From Bacteroides zoogleoformans (GTDB taxonomy: Bacteria > Bacteroidota > Bacteroidia > Bacteroidales > Bacteroidaceae): a stretch of DNA of 64,000 nt. The notes under the pieces were generated by a model. It was not told where the DNA came from. It ran no database searches and was given only the letters and a program-made list of their open reading frames with translations. Positions 45,476 to 54,810 of the stretch are shown in pieces. Both the position numbers and the translations under genes were made by a program. The stretch lies in the NCBI RefSeq assembly GCF_002998435.1, contig NZ_CP027231.1, forward strand, positions 1,715,001-1,779,000, in the 5' to 3' direction. Position 1 is the stretch's first letter. Each line of letters begins with the position of its first letter.

Positions 45476-46324
45476 ATGAAACTCATCGCCGAAAGTGGTT
45501 CTACCAGAACAGAGTGGGCATTGGTTGAAGATAATCATCTGATACAACAAGCCTTTACAGAGGGATTGAATCCTTTCTTTCAGACCAGAAGAGAAATTAG
45601 CCGGAGCGTACGGTTAGGCCTGCCCGAACATTTCTTCAAAAGAAAATTGGAGCAGGTCTACTACTATGGTGCCGGTTGTTCTTCACACGAAAAGAAGAAC
45701 ATTCTGGGTGCCTCGTTAGTAGCTCAATTCAAAACCCCCATTCAGGTGGAAAGCGATTTGCTGGCCGCTGCCCGTGGCTTGTTCAAGTGCGAAGCCGGCA
45801 TTGCCTGTATCTTGGGTACCGGCTCCAACTCATGTTTCTATGACGGAAAAATCATCGTGAAAAACGTCAAGGCAGGCGGCTACATCTTAGGCGACGAAGG
45901 TAGTGGCGCAGTATTGGGCAAGATGTTCTTGTCCGATGTCCTGAAAGGTCTAGCTCCCAAAGACGTGACGACCGACTTCTTCGACAAATTTCGTATCAGC
46001 CCCAATGAAGTGATGGAATCAGTGTACAACCGTCCTTTCCCCAACCGTTTCTTAGCCACCTTATCTTATTTCCTGGCAGATTATACAAACGATGACTATG
46101 TATATAGCCTGATTACGGGCAACCTGCGGAATTTCTTCACCCGCAACGTTTGCCAATACGACTACAAGAACTATCCCATACGCTTCGTCGGTTCACTGGC
46201 TTATAGTTATGCAAGTATCTTGCGCGAAGTGGCCGGAGAATTCGGCATCGAACTGGAAGTGATTGAGGAAACACCCATGAAGGGACTGATTGCATTCCAT
46301 GCCTTGAACATAGAAGAACCTTAG
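45476..46324 (+). CDS. BadF/BcrA-family amino-sugar kinase
   Basis: A 282-residue ASKHA-fold kinase of the N-acetylglucosamine kinase/MurK-like group. The N-terminal phosphate-1 motif is ESGSTRTEWAL, and the later motifs GTGSNSCFYDG and GDEGSGAVLG are typical. Bacteroidetes members phosphorylate MurNAc or GlcNAc from peptidoglycan. The locus around it supports MurNAc/GlcNAc; which sugar cannot be read from sequence. It has its own promoter and is 316 bases upstream of the SusC gene. Confidence 0.87.
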   Translation: MKLIAESGSTRTEWALVEDNHLIQQAFTEGLNPFFQTRREISRSVRLGLPEHFFKRKLEQVYYYGAGCSSHEKKNILGASLVAQFKTPIQVESDLLAAARGLFKCEAGIACILGTGSNSCFYDGKIIVKNVKAGGYILGDEGSGAVLGKMFLSDVLKGLAPKDVTTDFFDKFRISPNEVMESVYNRPFPNRFLATLSYFLADYTNDDYVYSLITGNLRNFFTRNVCQYDYKNYPIRFVGSLAYSYASILREVAGEFGIELEVIEETPMKGLIAFHALNIEEP

Positions 46325-46427
46325 TCCACCTGTAAAAGAAAACTTAATTTATCTATATAACAGAGATTTGAAGCCACAAATGTGCGAATCTATATATACA
46401 AATCTAAATATTAGCAAACAAACGTTC

Positions 46428-46454
46428 TTGATATTAAATAATAATGTATCTTTG
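46428..46454 (+). promoter_or_regulatory. Promoter region of the susC/susD genes
   Basis: TTGATATTAAA at 46428 and TATCTTTG at 46447-46454 with the same spacing are also found before the DUF1343 gene (52024 and 52043-52050). The spacer is 16 bases, shorter than the consensus. The leader to the ATG is about 180 bases; a hairpin GAAACGA/TCGTTTC lies at 46464-46482, and nothing else was seen in the 46325-46640 gap. Confidence 0.6.
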
Positions 46455-46610
46455 TTAGCAGGAAACGAACCGGTCGTTTCATCCCTTTGTCAATAACGAC
46501 CTTAAATAGAGGAGAAGCCTATGAAGAATGAACTGCCCTAAAAAAGATGAATGTCAACATTGCTGTTACATCCCACTCAACCTTGCCCCGATTTCTAATA
46601 AGAATACATT

Positions 46611-46647
46611 AATTAACTACAAAACCATTAACCTTTTATTATGATTA
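46611..46647 (+). repeat. 37-bp direct repeat, copy 1 (susC leader and start codon)
   Basis: The 37 bases 46611-46647 (from aattaactac to atgatta) cover the SusC ribosome-binding region and first two codons. They occur again, identically, at 51761-51797 after the susD stop. The two copies bracket the susC-susD pair in direct orientation. Confidence 0.95.
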
Positions 46648-49600
46648 TGAATGAAGATCACAAAAAACGAGGAACGGCATACAGCAAGTTTCTCACGGCA
46701 GTGGCCATAAGCACCCTGTTCTTAAGCAGCGGCAATGCGATGGCCAACCCCAATACCTCCACCGAGGTTGCAAAAGTGACAGAACAATTGCAAACCATCA
46801 CCGTCAACGGTCTGGTAGTAGATGTTGCAGGCGAACCCGTAATAGGCGCCAGCGTGGTGGAGAAAGGTACGAGCAACGGAATAGTTACCGACCTCGACGG
46901 TAAATTTACGCTAAACGTAAAACCGGGAGCAATGCTGAAAGTCTCATTTGTAGGTTATCAGCCGCAAGAAGTCAAAGCTACCTCAACCATGAAGATAGTC
47001 TTGAAGGAAGACACGGAATTACTGGACGAGGTCGTGGTTGTGGGATATGGTACGCAGAAGAAAGTTAACCTTACGGGTGCTGTATCAACGGTGGACTTAT
47101 CAAAGACAATGGAAGGACGACCACAACAAGATGTGGCAAAGGCGTTACAAGGAGCCGTACCGGGACTTTCCATCCTGAATAATTCCGGAGACATCAATGG
47201 CAGCCCCTCCATGCGCATTCGCGGTTTAGGTACTTTAAGCAATAAAGAAGTAAGTAACCCGCTCATCATTGTAGACGGTGTACCCATGGATGACATTTCT
47301 TTCTTAAACACTCAGGACATTGAGAACATATCCGTATTGAAAGACGCCGCCTCCACTTCCATATATGGTGCACGTGCCGCTTTTGGTGTAATTTTAATAA
47401 ACACCAAAGGCGCCAAGCCCAAAGATAAGGTCAGTATCAACTACAGCAACAACTTCGCATGGGATCAATCGACATACCTCCCCGATTATCCCGACGTACC
47501 CACCCAATTGCGCTCTGCCATTGAAGCCAAGAAAAACGCGGGTGAAGGAATGCCCGAATTGTTCGGTATGTATTTCGATACCATGCTGGAATATGCCGAA
47601 GCTTGGAAAGCCCAACACGGAGGCAAAGCCGGTTATCGCGAAATGCAACTCTACCAGAACAAAGAAAACGTAGGTGACTACCTGCTATTCGAAAACGGTA
47701 AAGGATTACTCTATGCAGATTGGGATGTCAAAGGTATTTTCTACAATAATGCCGCTCCTTCTCAAAGTCATAACCTATCCGTTCAAGGCACCAGCGGAAA
47801 AACCAACTACTACCTCTCTTTCGGCTATGACGATAAACAAGGCATCATGAAGATTCATCCGGATGAGTTGAAGAAATACAATGCTTCGGTAAACCTGACA
47901 ACCGATGTCTTCGATTGGCTGCAAATAGGCGCCCGCTTTAATTATACGCGCAAGGCCTACCAACGCCCTGACACATGGCAGAACACCTATCAGTACTTAT
48001 GGCGCTGGGGTAGCTTCTTCGGCCCTTACGGAACAGTGAACGGGCACGATTTTAAGACCATTGCACAACAAAAACAAGCTGCCGACCATAAAACGACAAC
48101 CGACCTCACACGCATGAACACTTTCTTGAAAGCCGAAATCATAAAGGGGTTGACACTGAATGCTGATTTTACTTACAGCATTCAGAACATGAATAGCGGT
48201 TCTGCTGACTATTCCGTTTTCGGAATGAACAACTGGGGAACATTCAAAGCTCCCTCTTACATCGTAGCCAAAGGCAGTACTTCTATTTGGCGTGACGCTT
48301 CGCGCCAGAACAATTGGGTGTTGAATGTCTATACTAACTATGCTAAGACTTTCGCCCAAAAGCACAATATCAACATCATGGGAGGCGCCAATGCAGAGGA
48401 AACGGACTACATCTATTTATACGGTAAGCGGAAAGGACTTTTCGACCAAAACAAGCCCGAACTAAACTTGGCCAACCAAGATGGACAAGAATTAAAATGG
48501 AGCCACAACGACCGTGCCTCTGCCGGTTATTTCGGACGTATCAACTATGATTATAAAGGTATCTATTTATTGGAACTGAACGGCCGTTACGATGGTTCAT
48601 CCCGTTTCCCAAGTTCCGACCGCTGGGCATTCTTCCCCTCGGCATCCATCGGCTACCGCTTCTCGGAAGAGGCTTATTTCCAACCGCTGAGAAAAGTTGT
48701 CAACAATGCCAAGCTACGTGCCTCTCTCGGAGAAATCGGTAATGAAGCCGTAGGCGACTACATGTTTGTCGAACTCATCACACAACGCCTCAACAATGCT
48801 TCTACCGGATATGTATATTGGGTAGACGGAAATGGAGCCAATGCCAATCGTCTGACCATGTACAACATGCCCGACCTCGTATCCAAATCACTGACGTGGG
48901 AACGCATCCGTACCACAAATGTCGGATTAGACTTGGGATTCTTGGATAATGACTTAAATGTCAGTTTCGACTGGTTCCAACGCGAGACACGCGACATGCT
49001 CGCTCCCGCCGAAGTTCTGCCCAACACATTGGGAGCCAATGCTCCATACGCCAACGCCGGAAACTTACGCACACGCGGATGGGAAGTCAACTTGAACTGG
49101 CAGCATAAGTTCAACGATTTCACCGTCTATGCCAACTTCAACCTAAGCGACTCCAAGACGAAAGTTACCAAATGGACCAATGACAGCAAGTTGCTGAATA
49201 CCTACTATACCGGTAAGACATACGGTGACATTTGGGGATTTGAGACCGACCGTTATTTTGAAGAGTCAGATTTCACAAGTAAAAATGAAAACGGTTCTTG
49301 GAACTATAAAGAAGGTATAGCCGATCAATCGGCACTGGAAAAAGGCAACTTCCACTTTGGCCCTGGTGACGTTAAATTCAAAGATTTGAATGGTGACAAG
49401 AAGATTGACGGTGGAAAAGGCAAGGCCGACGACCATGGTGACTTGAAAGTCATCGGTAACTCCATGCCGCGCTATGAGTACAGTTTCCACATCGGAGGCG
49501 CATGGAAAGGTCTTGACCTCGACTTGTTCTTCCAAGGTGTAGGCAAACGTGATGAATGGACAATCTCGTCCTTCAACTTCCCCATGATGCGTGCGTCCGA

Positions 49601-50051
49601 CTTGGCCATTTACGACCACCAAACTAACTACAACAAGGTGTTGTACGATAACTATTGGAAGCAGATTGTAGGCTATGAAATCAACCAAAGTAATACCTAC
49701 CCCCGTCTTTATCCCGGTAATGATAGCAATGGTGCAGTAGCGGGTATTGCAGCAGGAAGCAATAACTATTATCCGCAGAGCCGCTATCTGACGGACATGT
49801 CTTACCTCCGTCTGAAAAATGTAACGATAGGATACACCCTCCCGAAAGAATGGACTCGCAAAGCATTCATCGAAAAAGCACGTATCTACTTCAGCGGTAG
49901 TAATCTCTTCCTCCTCCATAAAGGAAGTGGAGACCTGCCCATCGACCCGGAAGTCAATGCTTCTCCGACCAACAACGGAGCCTATGGCACTTGGGGACGT
50001 GTCGCTCCTATTACTCGTACTTTCTCAGTCGGTATTCAAGTGACATTGTAA
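46641..50051 (+). CDS. SusC/RagA-family TonB-dependent outer membrane transporter
   Basis: A 1136-residue TonB-dependent porin. Order of parts: signal peptide (about 1-35), carboxypeptidase-regulatory-like domain (about 52-130), TonB box-like LLDEVVVVGYGTQKK (about 132-146), plug domain with PLIIVDGVPMDD, and a beta barrel to the C terminus, ending in an aromatic-rich VGIQVTL. SusC partners imports large glycans or peptides together with SusD. Context (amino-sugar kinase, muramidase, amidase) suggests cell-wall fragments as cargo, an inference. Stop-to-start gap to susD is 25 bases. Confidence 0.95.
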   Translation: MIMNEDHKKRGTAYSKFLTAVAISTLFLSSGNAMANPNTSTEVAKVTEQLQTITVNGLVVDVAGEPVIGASVVEKGTSNGIVTDLDGKFTLNVKPGAMLKVSFVGYQPQEVKATSTMKIVLKEDTELLDEVVVVGYGTQKKVNLTGAVSTVDLSKTMEGRPQQDVAKALQGAVPGLSILNNSGDINGSPSMRIRGLGTLSNKEVSNPLIIVDGVPMDDISFLNTQDIENISVLKDAASTSIYGARAAFGVILINTKGAKPKDKVSINYSNNFAWDQSTYLPDYPDVPTQLRSAIEAKKNAGEGMPELFGMYFDTMLEYAEAWKAQHGGKAGYREMQLYQNKENVGDYLLFENGKGLLYADWDVKGIFYNNAAPSQSHNLSVQGTSGKTNYYLSFGYDDKQGIMKIHPDELKKYNASVNLTTDVFDWLQIGARFNYTRKAYQRPDTWQNTYQYLWRWGSFFGPYGTVNGHDFKTIAQQKQAADHKTTTDLTRMNTFLKAEIIKGLTLNADFTYSIQNMNSGSADYSVFGMNNWGTFKAPSYIVAKGSTSIWRDASRQNNWVLNVYTNYAKTFAQKHNINIMGGANAEETDYIYLYGKRKGLFDQNKPELNLANQDGQELKWSHNDRASAGYFGRINYDYKGIYLLELNGRYDGSSRFPSSDRWAFFPSASIGYRFSEEAYFQPLRKVVNNAKLRASLGEIGNEAVGDYMFVELITQRLNNASTGYVYWVDGNGANANRLTMYNMPDLVSKSLTWERIRTTNVGLDLGFLDNDLNVSFDWFQRETRDMLAPAEVLPNTLGANAPYANAGNLRTRGWEVNLNWQHKFNDFTVYANFNLSDSKTKVTKWTNDSKLLNTYYTGKTYGDIWGFETDRYFEESDFTSKNENGSWNYKEGIADQSALEKGNFHFGPGDVKFKDLNGDKKIDGGKGKADDHGDLKVIGNSMPRYEYSFHIGGAWKGLDLDLFFQGVGKRDEWTISSFNFPMMRASDLAIYDHQTNYNKVLYDNYWKQIVGYEINQSNTYPRLYPGNDSNGAVAGIAAGSNNYYPQSRYLTDMSYLRLKNVTIGYTLPKEWTRKAFIEKARIYFSGSNLFLLHKGSGDLPIDPEVNASPTNNGAYGTWGRVAPITRTFSVGIQVTL

Positions 50052-50076
50052 TAATAACTACTAAAACGAAGAAACA

Positions 50077-51756
50077 ATGAAAAAAATATTCATATACGGA
50101 ACTTTGGCTTTAATAAGCTTGACAAGTTGCAACGACCTGCTCGACAAAGAGCCATTGGATACTTTCTCCAATACTCCTGAGTATTGGAGTAATGCAGATA
50201 ACCTTGACAACCAATGCAACACATTCCTAAACAATTATTCCGGTTATGGTAATGCAGGTGGCGGTGGATGGTTTTACTTCAAGACACTAAGTGATGACCA
50301 AGTCCACAAAGACAATCACACATGGACTTACACGAGTTTGGTTTCCACTTCATCCGAATGGTCGACTCCTTTCGTAGAAATTCGCCGAGCTGCCTACATA
50401 ATCAATGGCGTGCAGTCTTCCTCGCTGGACGACGCCACAAAAGCAAACTATGAAGGTATTGCCCGCATGAATCGTGCATGGCAATATTATCAACTGGTTC
50501 GCATGTTTGGCAATGTGCAATGGATTGGTCAAATTGTAGACCCCAACGACAAGGAGTTCTTGCAATCCGACCGTACAGACCGAGATGTCGTAATGGACAA
50601 AGTCCTGGAAGACCTGAACTATGCTTGCACCCACATGACCGGTACTAATAAACAGCGCTTCAACAAAGACATGGCACTGGCCATGAAAGCGGACATTTGT
50701 TTGTGGGAAGGTACATTCTGCAAATATCGCACAGCGAATGAGAATGGAAAGGCCGCAGACATGAATCGCTCACAAAAGTTCCTGCAAGAGTGTGCATCGG
50801 CTTGCGAAGAATTGATAAAAAAGAACTATAAATTAAGAGAAGATTATCAGTCAATCTACAATGCCATCGACCTCTCAAGCAACCCGGAAATCATCTTCTA
50901 TAAGCCTTACTCTAAAGACGCTTTCATGCACTCTACCATTGACTATACCGTAGATACCGGCGGCACGCATGGTATGTCTAAGGATGCTTTTGACAGTTAT
51001 TTGTTCTTGGATGGCAAACCGTTGGCCACAACAACAATGGATAAGAACGATGCTGCTGAGTTGGATGCCGATGGCAATTATTCGCTGGCTGCCGTACTTG
51101 CAACCCGAGACAAACGTTTGGCTGCTTCCATAGATCCGGTACTTGCCTTCAGAGGACATGCCTACAGCCGTGCCGGCGTAGCTCCTTTCACTTCATCAAC
51201 AGGATATGGCGTTGCCAAATTCGATAATACGAGTCTGGCTGTATACAATCGTAATCAGATAAATACGGCCTATACAGATGCTCCAATCTACTGGCTTTCC
51301 ATCATCTACCTGAACTATGCGGAAGCCAAAGCTGAGTTAGGCACACTGACTCAAACAGATTTGGACAACACCATCAACAAATTGCAAGCTCGCGCAGGTT
51401 TGCCCAGCATGATCACCACACCCGAAGCCGATCCAGCAAACAATATGAACATAAGCAACTTGCTTTGGGAAATTCGTCGTTGCAGACGTTGTGAACTGAT
51501 GTTTGATAATTGGTATCGCTATTGGGATTTGATCCGCTGGCATCAATTGGAGTTGTTGGATAGCAAGAACCATCCGAACGTGTTTTTAGGTGCAAACCTG
51601 AAAAATGTAGCCAATCCGGAAGAAGCAATGAAAGGCGATTATCTTGACGCTTCCGATGACCAGATTCGTACATACGAAAGCAAGCATTATTTATATCCGA
51701 TACCCACCGGACAATTGACTTTAAATAAAAACATGAAGCAAAATCCCGGTTGGTGA
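50077..51756 (+). CDS. SusD/RagB-family surface substrate-binding lipoprotein
   Basis: A 559-residue lipoprotein with lipobox LTSC (Cys18) and the SusD fold: TPR-like N-terminal helices, then a C-terminal region with the RRCELMFDNWYRYWDLIRW segment typical of the family. It forms the lid on the SusC barrel and binds the ligand on the cell surface. It follows susC by 25 bases and ends just before the second copy of the 37-bp repeat. Confidence 0.95.
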   Translation: MKKIFIYGTLALISLTSCNDLLDKEPLDTFSNTPEYWSNADNLDNQCNTFLNNYSGYGNAGGGGWFYFKTLSDDQVHKDNHTWTYTSLVSTSSEWSTPFVEIRRAAYIINGVQSSSLDDATKANYEGIARMNRAWQYYQLVRMFGNVQWIGQIVDPNDKEFLQSDRTDRDVVMDKVLEDLNYACTHMTGTNKQRFNKDMALAMKADICLWEGTFCKYRTANENGKAADMNRSQKFLQECASACEELIKKNYKLREDYQSIYNAIDLSSNPEIIFYKPYSKDAFMHSTIDYTVDTGGTHGMSKDAFDSYLFLDGKPLATTTMDKNDAAELDADGNYSLAAVLATRDKRLAASIDPVLAFRGHAYSRAGVAPFTSSTGYGVAKFDNTSLAVYNRNQINTAYTDAPIYWLSIIYLNYAEAKAELGTLTQTDLDNTINKLQARAGLPSMITTPEADPANNMNISNLLWEIRRCRRCELMFDNWYRYWDLIRWHQLELLDSKNHPNVFLGANLKNVANPEEAMKGDYLDASDDQIRTYESKHYLYPIPTGQLTLNKNMKQNPGW

Positions 51757-51760
51757 TAAA

Positions 51761-51797
51761 AATTAACTACAAAACCATTAACCTTTTATTATGATTA
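51761..51797 (+). repeat. 37-bp direct repeat, copy 2
   Basis: Identical to 46611-46647, including the ATGATTA at the SusC start, here followed by only a nine-codon frame ending at 51820. It ends exactly where the inverted repeat of the next hairpin begins. It looks like the remnant of a second susC leader. Confidence 0.95.
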
Positions 51798-51850
51798 ACC
51801 CATCGGCGGAATTAATTTAGCGCATATTTAATTCTGACGATGGGTTTATT
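51797..51850 (+). terminator. Stem-loop after susD
   Basis: AACCCATCG (51797-51805) pairs with CGATGGGTT (51838-51846), and inside it GAATTAA with TTAATTC. A short TTTATT follows. The rest of the gap to 52085 is AT-rich and holds the DUF1343 promoter. Confidence 0.6.
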
Positions 51851-52023
51851 GATCATGAAATCTACATATTGTAGAACGGTTAGTGCAGCGCATCCTATAT
51901 AAGGGAAAGAAAAAGCAACATGAAATGATAGCACGATGGAGCAATATTGATAGTGGACAGCTTATGATATTCCAACTCTGCAAAATAAGATTGATAATAT
52001 TGAAAATATTAAAATAAGTGTTT

Positions 52024-52050
52024 TTGATATTAAAATAAACGTTATCTTTG
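52024..52050 (+). promoter_or_regulatory. Promoter of the DUF1343 gene (shares element with susC)
   Basis: TTGATATTAAA at 52024 and TATCTTTG at 52043-52050 repeat the susC promoter in sequence and spacing. An upstream AT-rich copy of ATATTAAAATAA lies at about 52006-52017. Confidence 0.6.
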
Positions 52051-52085
52051 TTGCAAACAATATCCTCCTTAGGCTATACCATATT

Positions 52086-53252
52086 ATGAAGAAACTATTG
52101 CTTTTATTTTTGATGCTATGTGGCTCTTTGTTGTGCGGGGCACAAGAAGAGCGGGTCGTTTTAGGTGACGAGCAGACTTCGGAGTATTTTCCCATCTTGA
52201 AAAACAAGCGAATAGCCATATTCTCCAATCACACCGGCATGGTGGGAGACAAGCACCTGCTGGATGTTTTGCTGGAAAACAAATTTGACGTGGTGGCTAT
52301 ATTCTCGCCCGAACATGGCTTCCGGGGGAATGCCGATGCGGGTGAACATGTGTCGAGCTCTGTCGATGCGAAGACGGGCGTTCCTATCCTTTCGTTGTAC
52401 GACGGTAAGTTGGGCAAACCCGGCGATGCTTCTATGCGTAAATTCGATATTCTGATTGTAGACATACAGGATGTAGGTTTGCGGTTCTACACCTATTATG
52501 CCTCCATGTGCCGACTAATGGATGCTTGTGCAGAATATAACCGCAAGGTACTGGTACTGGATCGCCCAAATCCCAACGGGCATTATGTGGACGGACCGAT
52601 ACTGGACATGAAATACAAGTCGGGCGTGGGTTGGCTTCCCATTCCCATTGTGCACGGCATGACGCTGGGCGAACTTGCGTTGATGGTGAACGGCGAACGC
52701 TGGTTGCCCGCCTCGCGCGTATGCGACCTGACCGTCATTCCTTGCAAAAACTACACACACCGAACCATGTATCGGTTGCCGATTCCTCCATCGCCCAACC
52801 TGCCGAACATGAAGTCCGTCTATCTATATCCTTCTACCTGCTATTTCGAAGCTACTCCTGTCAGCCTGGGCAGAGGAACCGACCTTCCGTTTCAGGTGTA
52901 CGGACATCCCAACATGACGGGCTATAGTTACAGCTTTACACCGCGCAGCGTGCCCGGAGCCAAGAATCCGCCGCAACTGAACAAACTTTGCCACGGCATG
53001 AACCTGAGTACACTGAGCGATGAGGAGATTTGGAAGCGCGGCATCGACCTGAGTTATGTGATAGACGCCTACCGAAACCTGAATATGGAAGACCACTTCT
53101 TCCGCTCTTTCTTCGAATTGCTGGTAGGCACAGACTACGTGCGCAAAATGATAAAAGAAGGGAAAAGTGCCGACGAGATAAAAGCAATGTGGAAAGAAGA
53201 CGTGGAAAAGTTCAAGGTGCAGCGCAAACCTTATCTGCTCTACGAAGAATGA
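52086..53252 (+). CDS. namZ: DUF1343 exo-beta-N-acetylmuramidase (NamZ-like)
   Basis: A 388-residue secreted protein (signal peptide to about residue 20) of the DUF1343/YbbC family, whose characterised member NamZ removes terminal MurNAc from peptidoglycan chains. Recognisable segments are SNHTGMVG, FSPEHGFRG, YDGKLGKP, DIQDVGLRFYTYYASM, DRPNPNG and GTDLPFQVYG. It would release MurNAc for the kinase at 45476. It starts 90 bases before the symporter gene and shares a promoter motif with susC. Confidence 0.88.
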   Translation: MKKLLLLFLMLCGSLLCGAQEERVVLGDEQTSEYFPILKNKRIAIFSNHTGMVGDKHLLDVLLENKFDVVAIFSPEHGFRGNADAGEHVSSSVDAKTGVPILSLYDGKLGKPGDASMRKFDILIVDIQDVGLRFYTYYASMCRLMDACAEYNRKVLVLDRPNPNGHYVDGPILDMKYKSGVGWLPIPIVHGMTLGELALMVNGERWLPASRVCDLTVIPCKNYTHRTMYRLPIPPSPNLPNMKSVYLYPSTCYFEATPVSLGRGTDLPFQVYGHPNMTGYSYSFTPRSVPGAKNPPQLNKLCHGMNLSTLSDEEIWKRGIDLSYVIDAYRNLNMEDHFFRSFFELLVGTDYVRKMIKEGKSADEIKAMWKEDVEKFKVQRKPYLLYEE

Positions 53253-53341
53253 CCTCGTGCCTACGCACCGGCACTCCACGCATTATGGCGAATAACAGAT
53301 TAATCAAACAATTATAAATGAATAAACAGTAAATCCTCCTC

Positions 53342-54796
53342 ATGACACCGCTTTCAGTAATCATCACCATCGCCGCCTACTTCGCGATACTGTTCACGGT
53401 ATCCTACATTGCAGGCAGAAAGGCCGACAACGAAGGTTTCTTTGTCGGCAACCGCAAATCATCTTGGTATGTAGTGGCTTTTGCCATGGTAGGCTCTGCC
53501 ATTTCGGGCGTTACCTACGTCTCCGTTCCGGGTATGGTGGCAGTCGGCAGCTTCGGTTATCTCCAGATGGTTATGGGTTTCATTGCCGGACAACTTATCA
53601 TAGCCTATGTGCTTGTACCTTTGTTCTACAAGATGAATCTGGTGTCTATCTACGAATATCTGGAAAACCGTTTCGGCATGTCTTCTTATCGCACGGGAGC
53701 TTGGTTCTTCTTTATTTCTAAGATGCTCGGCGCAGCCGTCCGCCTGTTTTTGGTATGCCTGACGTTGCAATTACTGGTATTCGAGCCGTTCGGACTGCCG
53801 TTCCTGCTGAATGTAGCCATTACGGTAGCTTTAGTATGGCTGTACACTTTTCAAGGCGGAGTAAAATCACTGATTTGGACTGATTCTCTGAAAACGTTCT
53901 GTCTGGTGGTTTCGGTAGCACTCTGCATTTATTACATCGCTTCCGACTTGAACTTGTCGTTCACCGGCATGATAAGCACCATTGCCGACAGCGACATGTC
54001 GCGCATCTTCTTCTTCGACGACGTAAACAGCAGGCAATATTTCTTCAAGCAATTCCTCGCCGGAGTCTTCACAATGATTGCCATGACGGGACTGGATCAA
54101 GACATGATGCAGCGCAACCTGAGTTGCAAGAACTTCAAAGACTCGCAGAAGAACATGATAACCAGCGTCATCTCTCAATTCTTCGTCATCCTGCTGTTCC
54201 TCATGCTGGGCGTACTGCTCTACATATTCGCCGCCAATCGGGAGATTACGGTGGCAAAGAGCGACGAGCTGTTTCCGGTGATTGCCACCGGTGAGTATTT
54301 CCCGGCTATCGTAGGCATCCTGTTCATCATCGGGTTGATTTCTTCCGCTTATTCGGCAGCAGGCTCGGCACTCACCGCCCTGACTACTTCGTTCACCGTA
54401 GACATTCTGGGTGCAAAGGGAAAAGAAGAGAAGGCAGTTGTAAAAATACGCAAGAAGGTACACATCGGCATGGCTGTGGTCATGGGCATTACGATTTTTG
54501 TATTCAACCTGCTGAACAACACAAGCGTCATCGACGCTGTATATATTTTGGCAAGCTATAGCTATGGCCCCATTCTCGGTTTGTTTGCTTTCGGCGTCTT
54601 CATGAAACAAGAAGTGCGCGACAAGTACATCCCGTTGGTGGCCATCGCCTCTCCGGCTCTCTGCTTTGTGCTGCAAAAGAATTCCGAAGCTTGGTTCGGA
54701 GGTTATCAAATCAGTTACGAACTACTGATATTCAATGCACTGTTCACTTTCATCGGACTCTGCCTGCTGATTAAGAAGAATAAAAAGAACCTTTAA
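53342..54796 (+). CDS. Sodium:solute symporter (SSS family)
   Basis: A 484-residue inner-membrane protein with about 13 spans and SSS-family segments such as GSAISGVTYVSVPG, TGLDQDMMQRNLSCKN and GLISSAYSAAGSALTALTTS (sodium-site helix). The substrate is not readable from sequence. Given the muramidase before it and the amidase after it, import of MurNAc, GlcNAc-MurNAc or another released sugar is likely. The next gene begins 14 bases later. Confidence 0.9.
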   Translation: MTPLSVIITIAAYFAILFTVSYIAGRKADNEGFFVGNRKSSWYVVAFAMVGSAISGVTYVSVPGMVAVGSFGYLQMVMGFIAGQLIIAYVLVPLFYKMNLVSIYEYLENRFGMSSYRTGAWFFFISKMLGAAVRLFLVCLTLQLLVFEPFGLPFLLNVAITVALVWLYTFQGGVKSLIWTDSLKTFCLVVSVALCIYYIASDLNLSFTGMISTIADSDMSRIFFFDDVNSRQYFFKQFLAGVFTMIAMTGLDQDMMQRNLSCKNFKDSQKNMITSVISQFFVILLFLMLGVLLYIFAANREITVAKSDELFPVIATGEYFPAIVGILFIIGLISSAYSAAGSALTALTTSFTVDILGAKGKEEKAVVKIRKKVHIGMAVVMGITIFVFNLLNNTSVIDAVYILASYSYGPILGLFAFGVFMKQEVRDKYIPLVAIASPALCFVLQKNSEAWFGGYQISYELLIFNALFTFIGLCLLIKKNKKNL

Positions 54797-54810
54797 CCTG
54801 ATACATCATT

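Noticed and set aside
51791-51820. Nine-codon peptide gene after susD
   Set aside because: Its start is explained by the copied susC leader and its body by the following hairpin; no evidence of a functional peptide.
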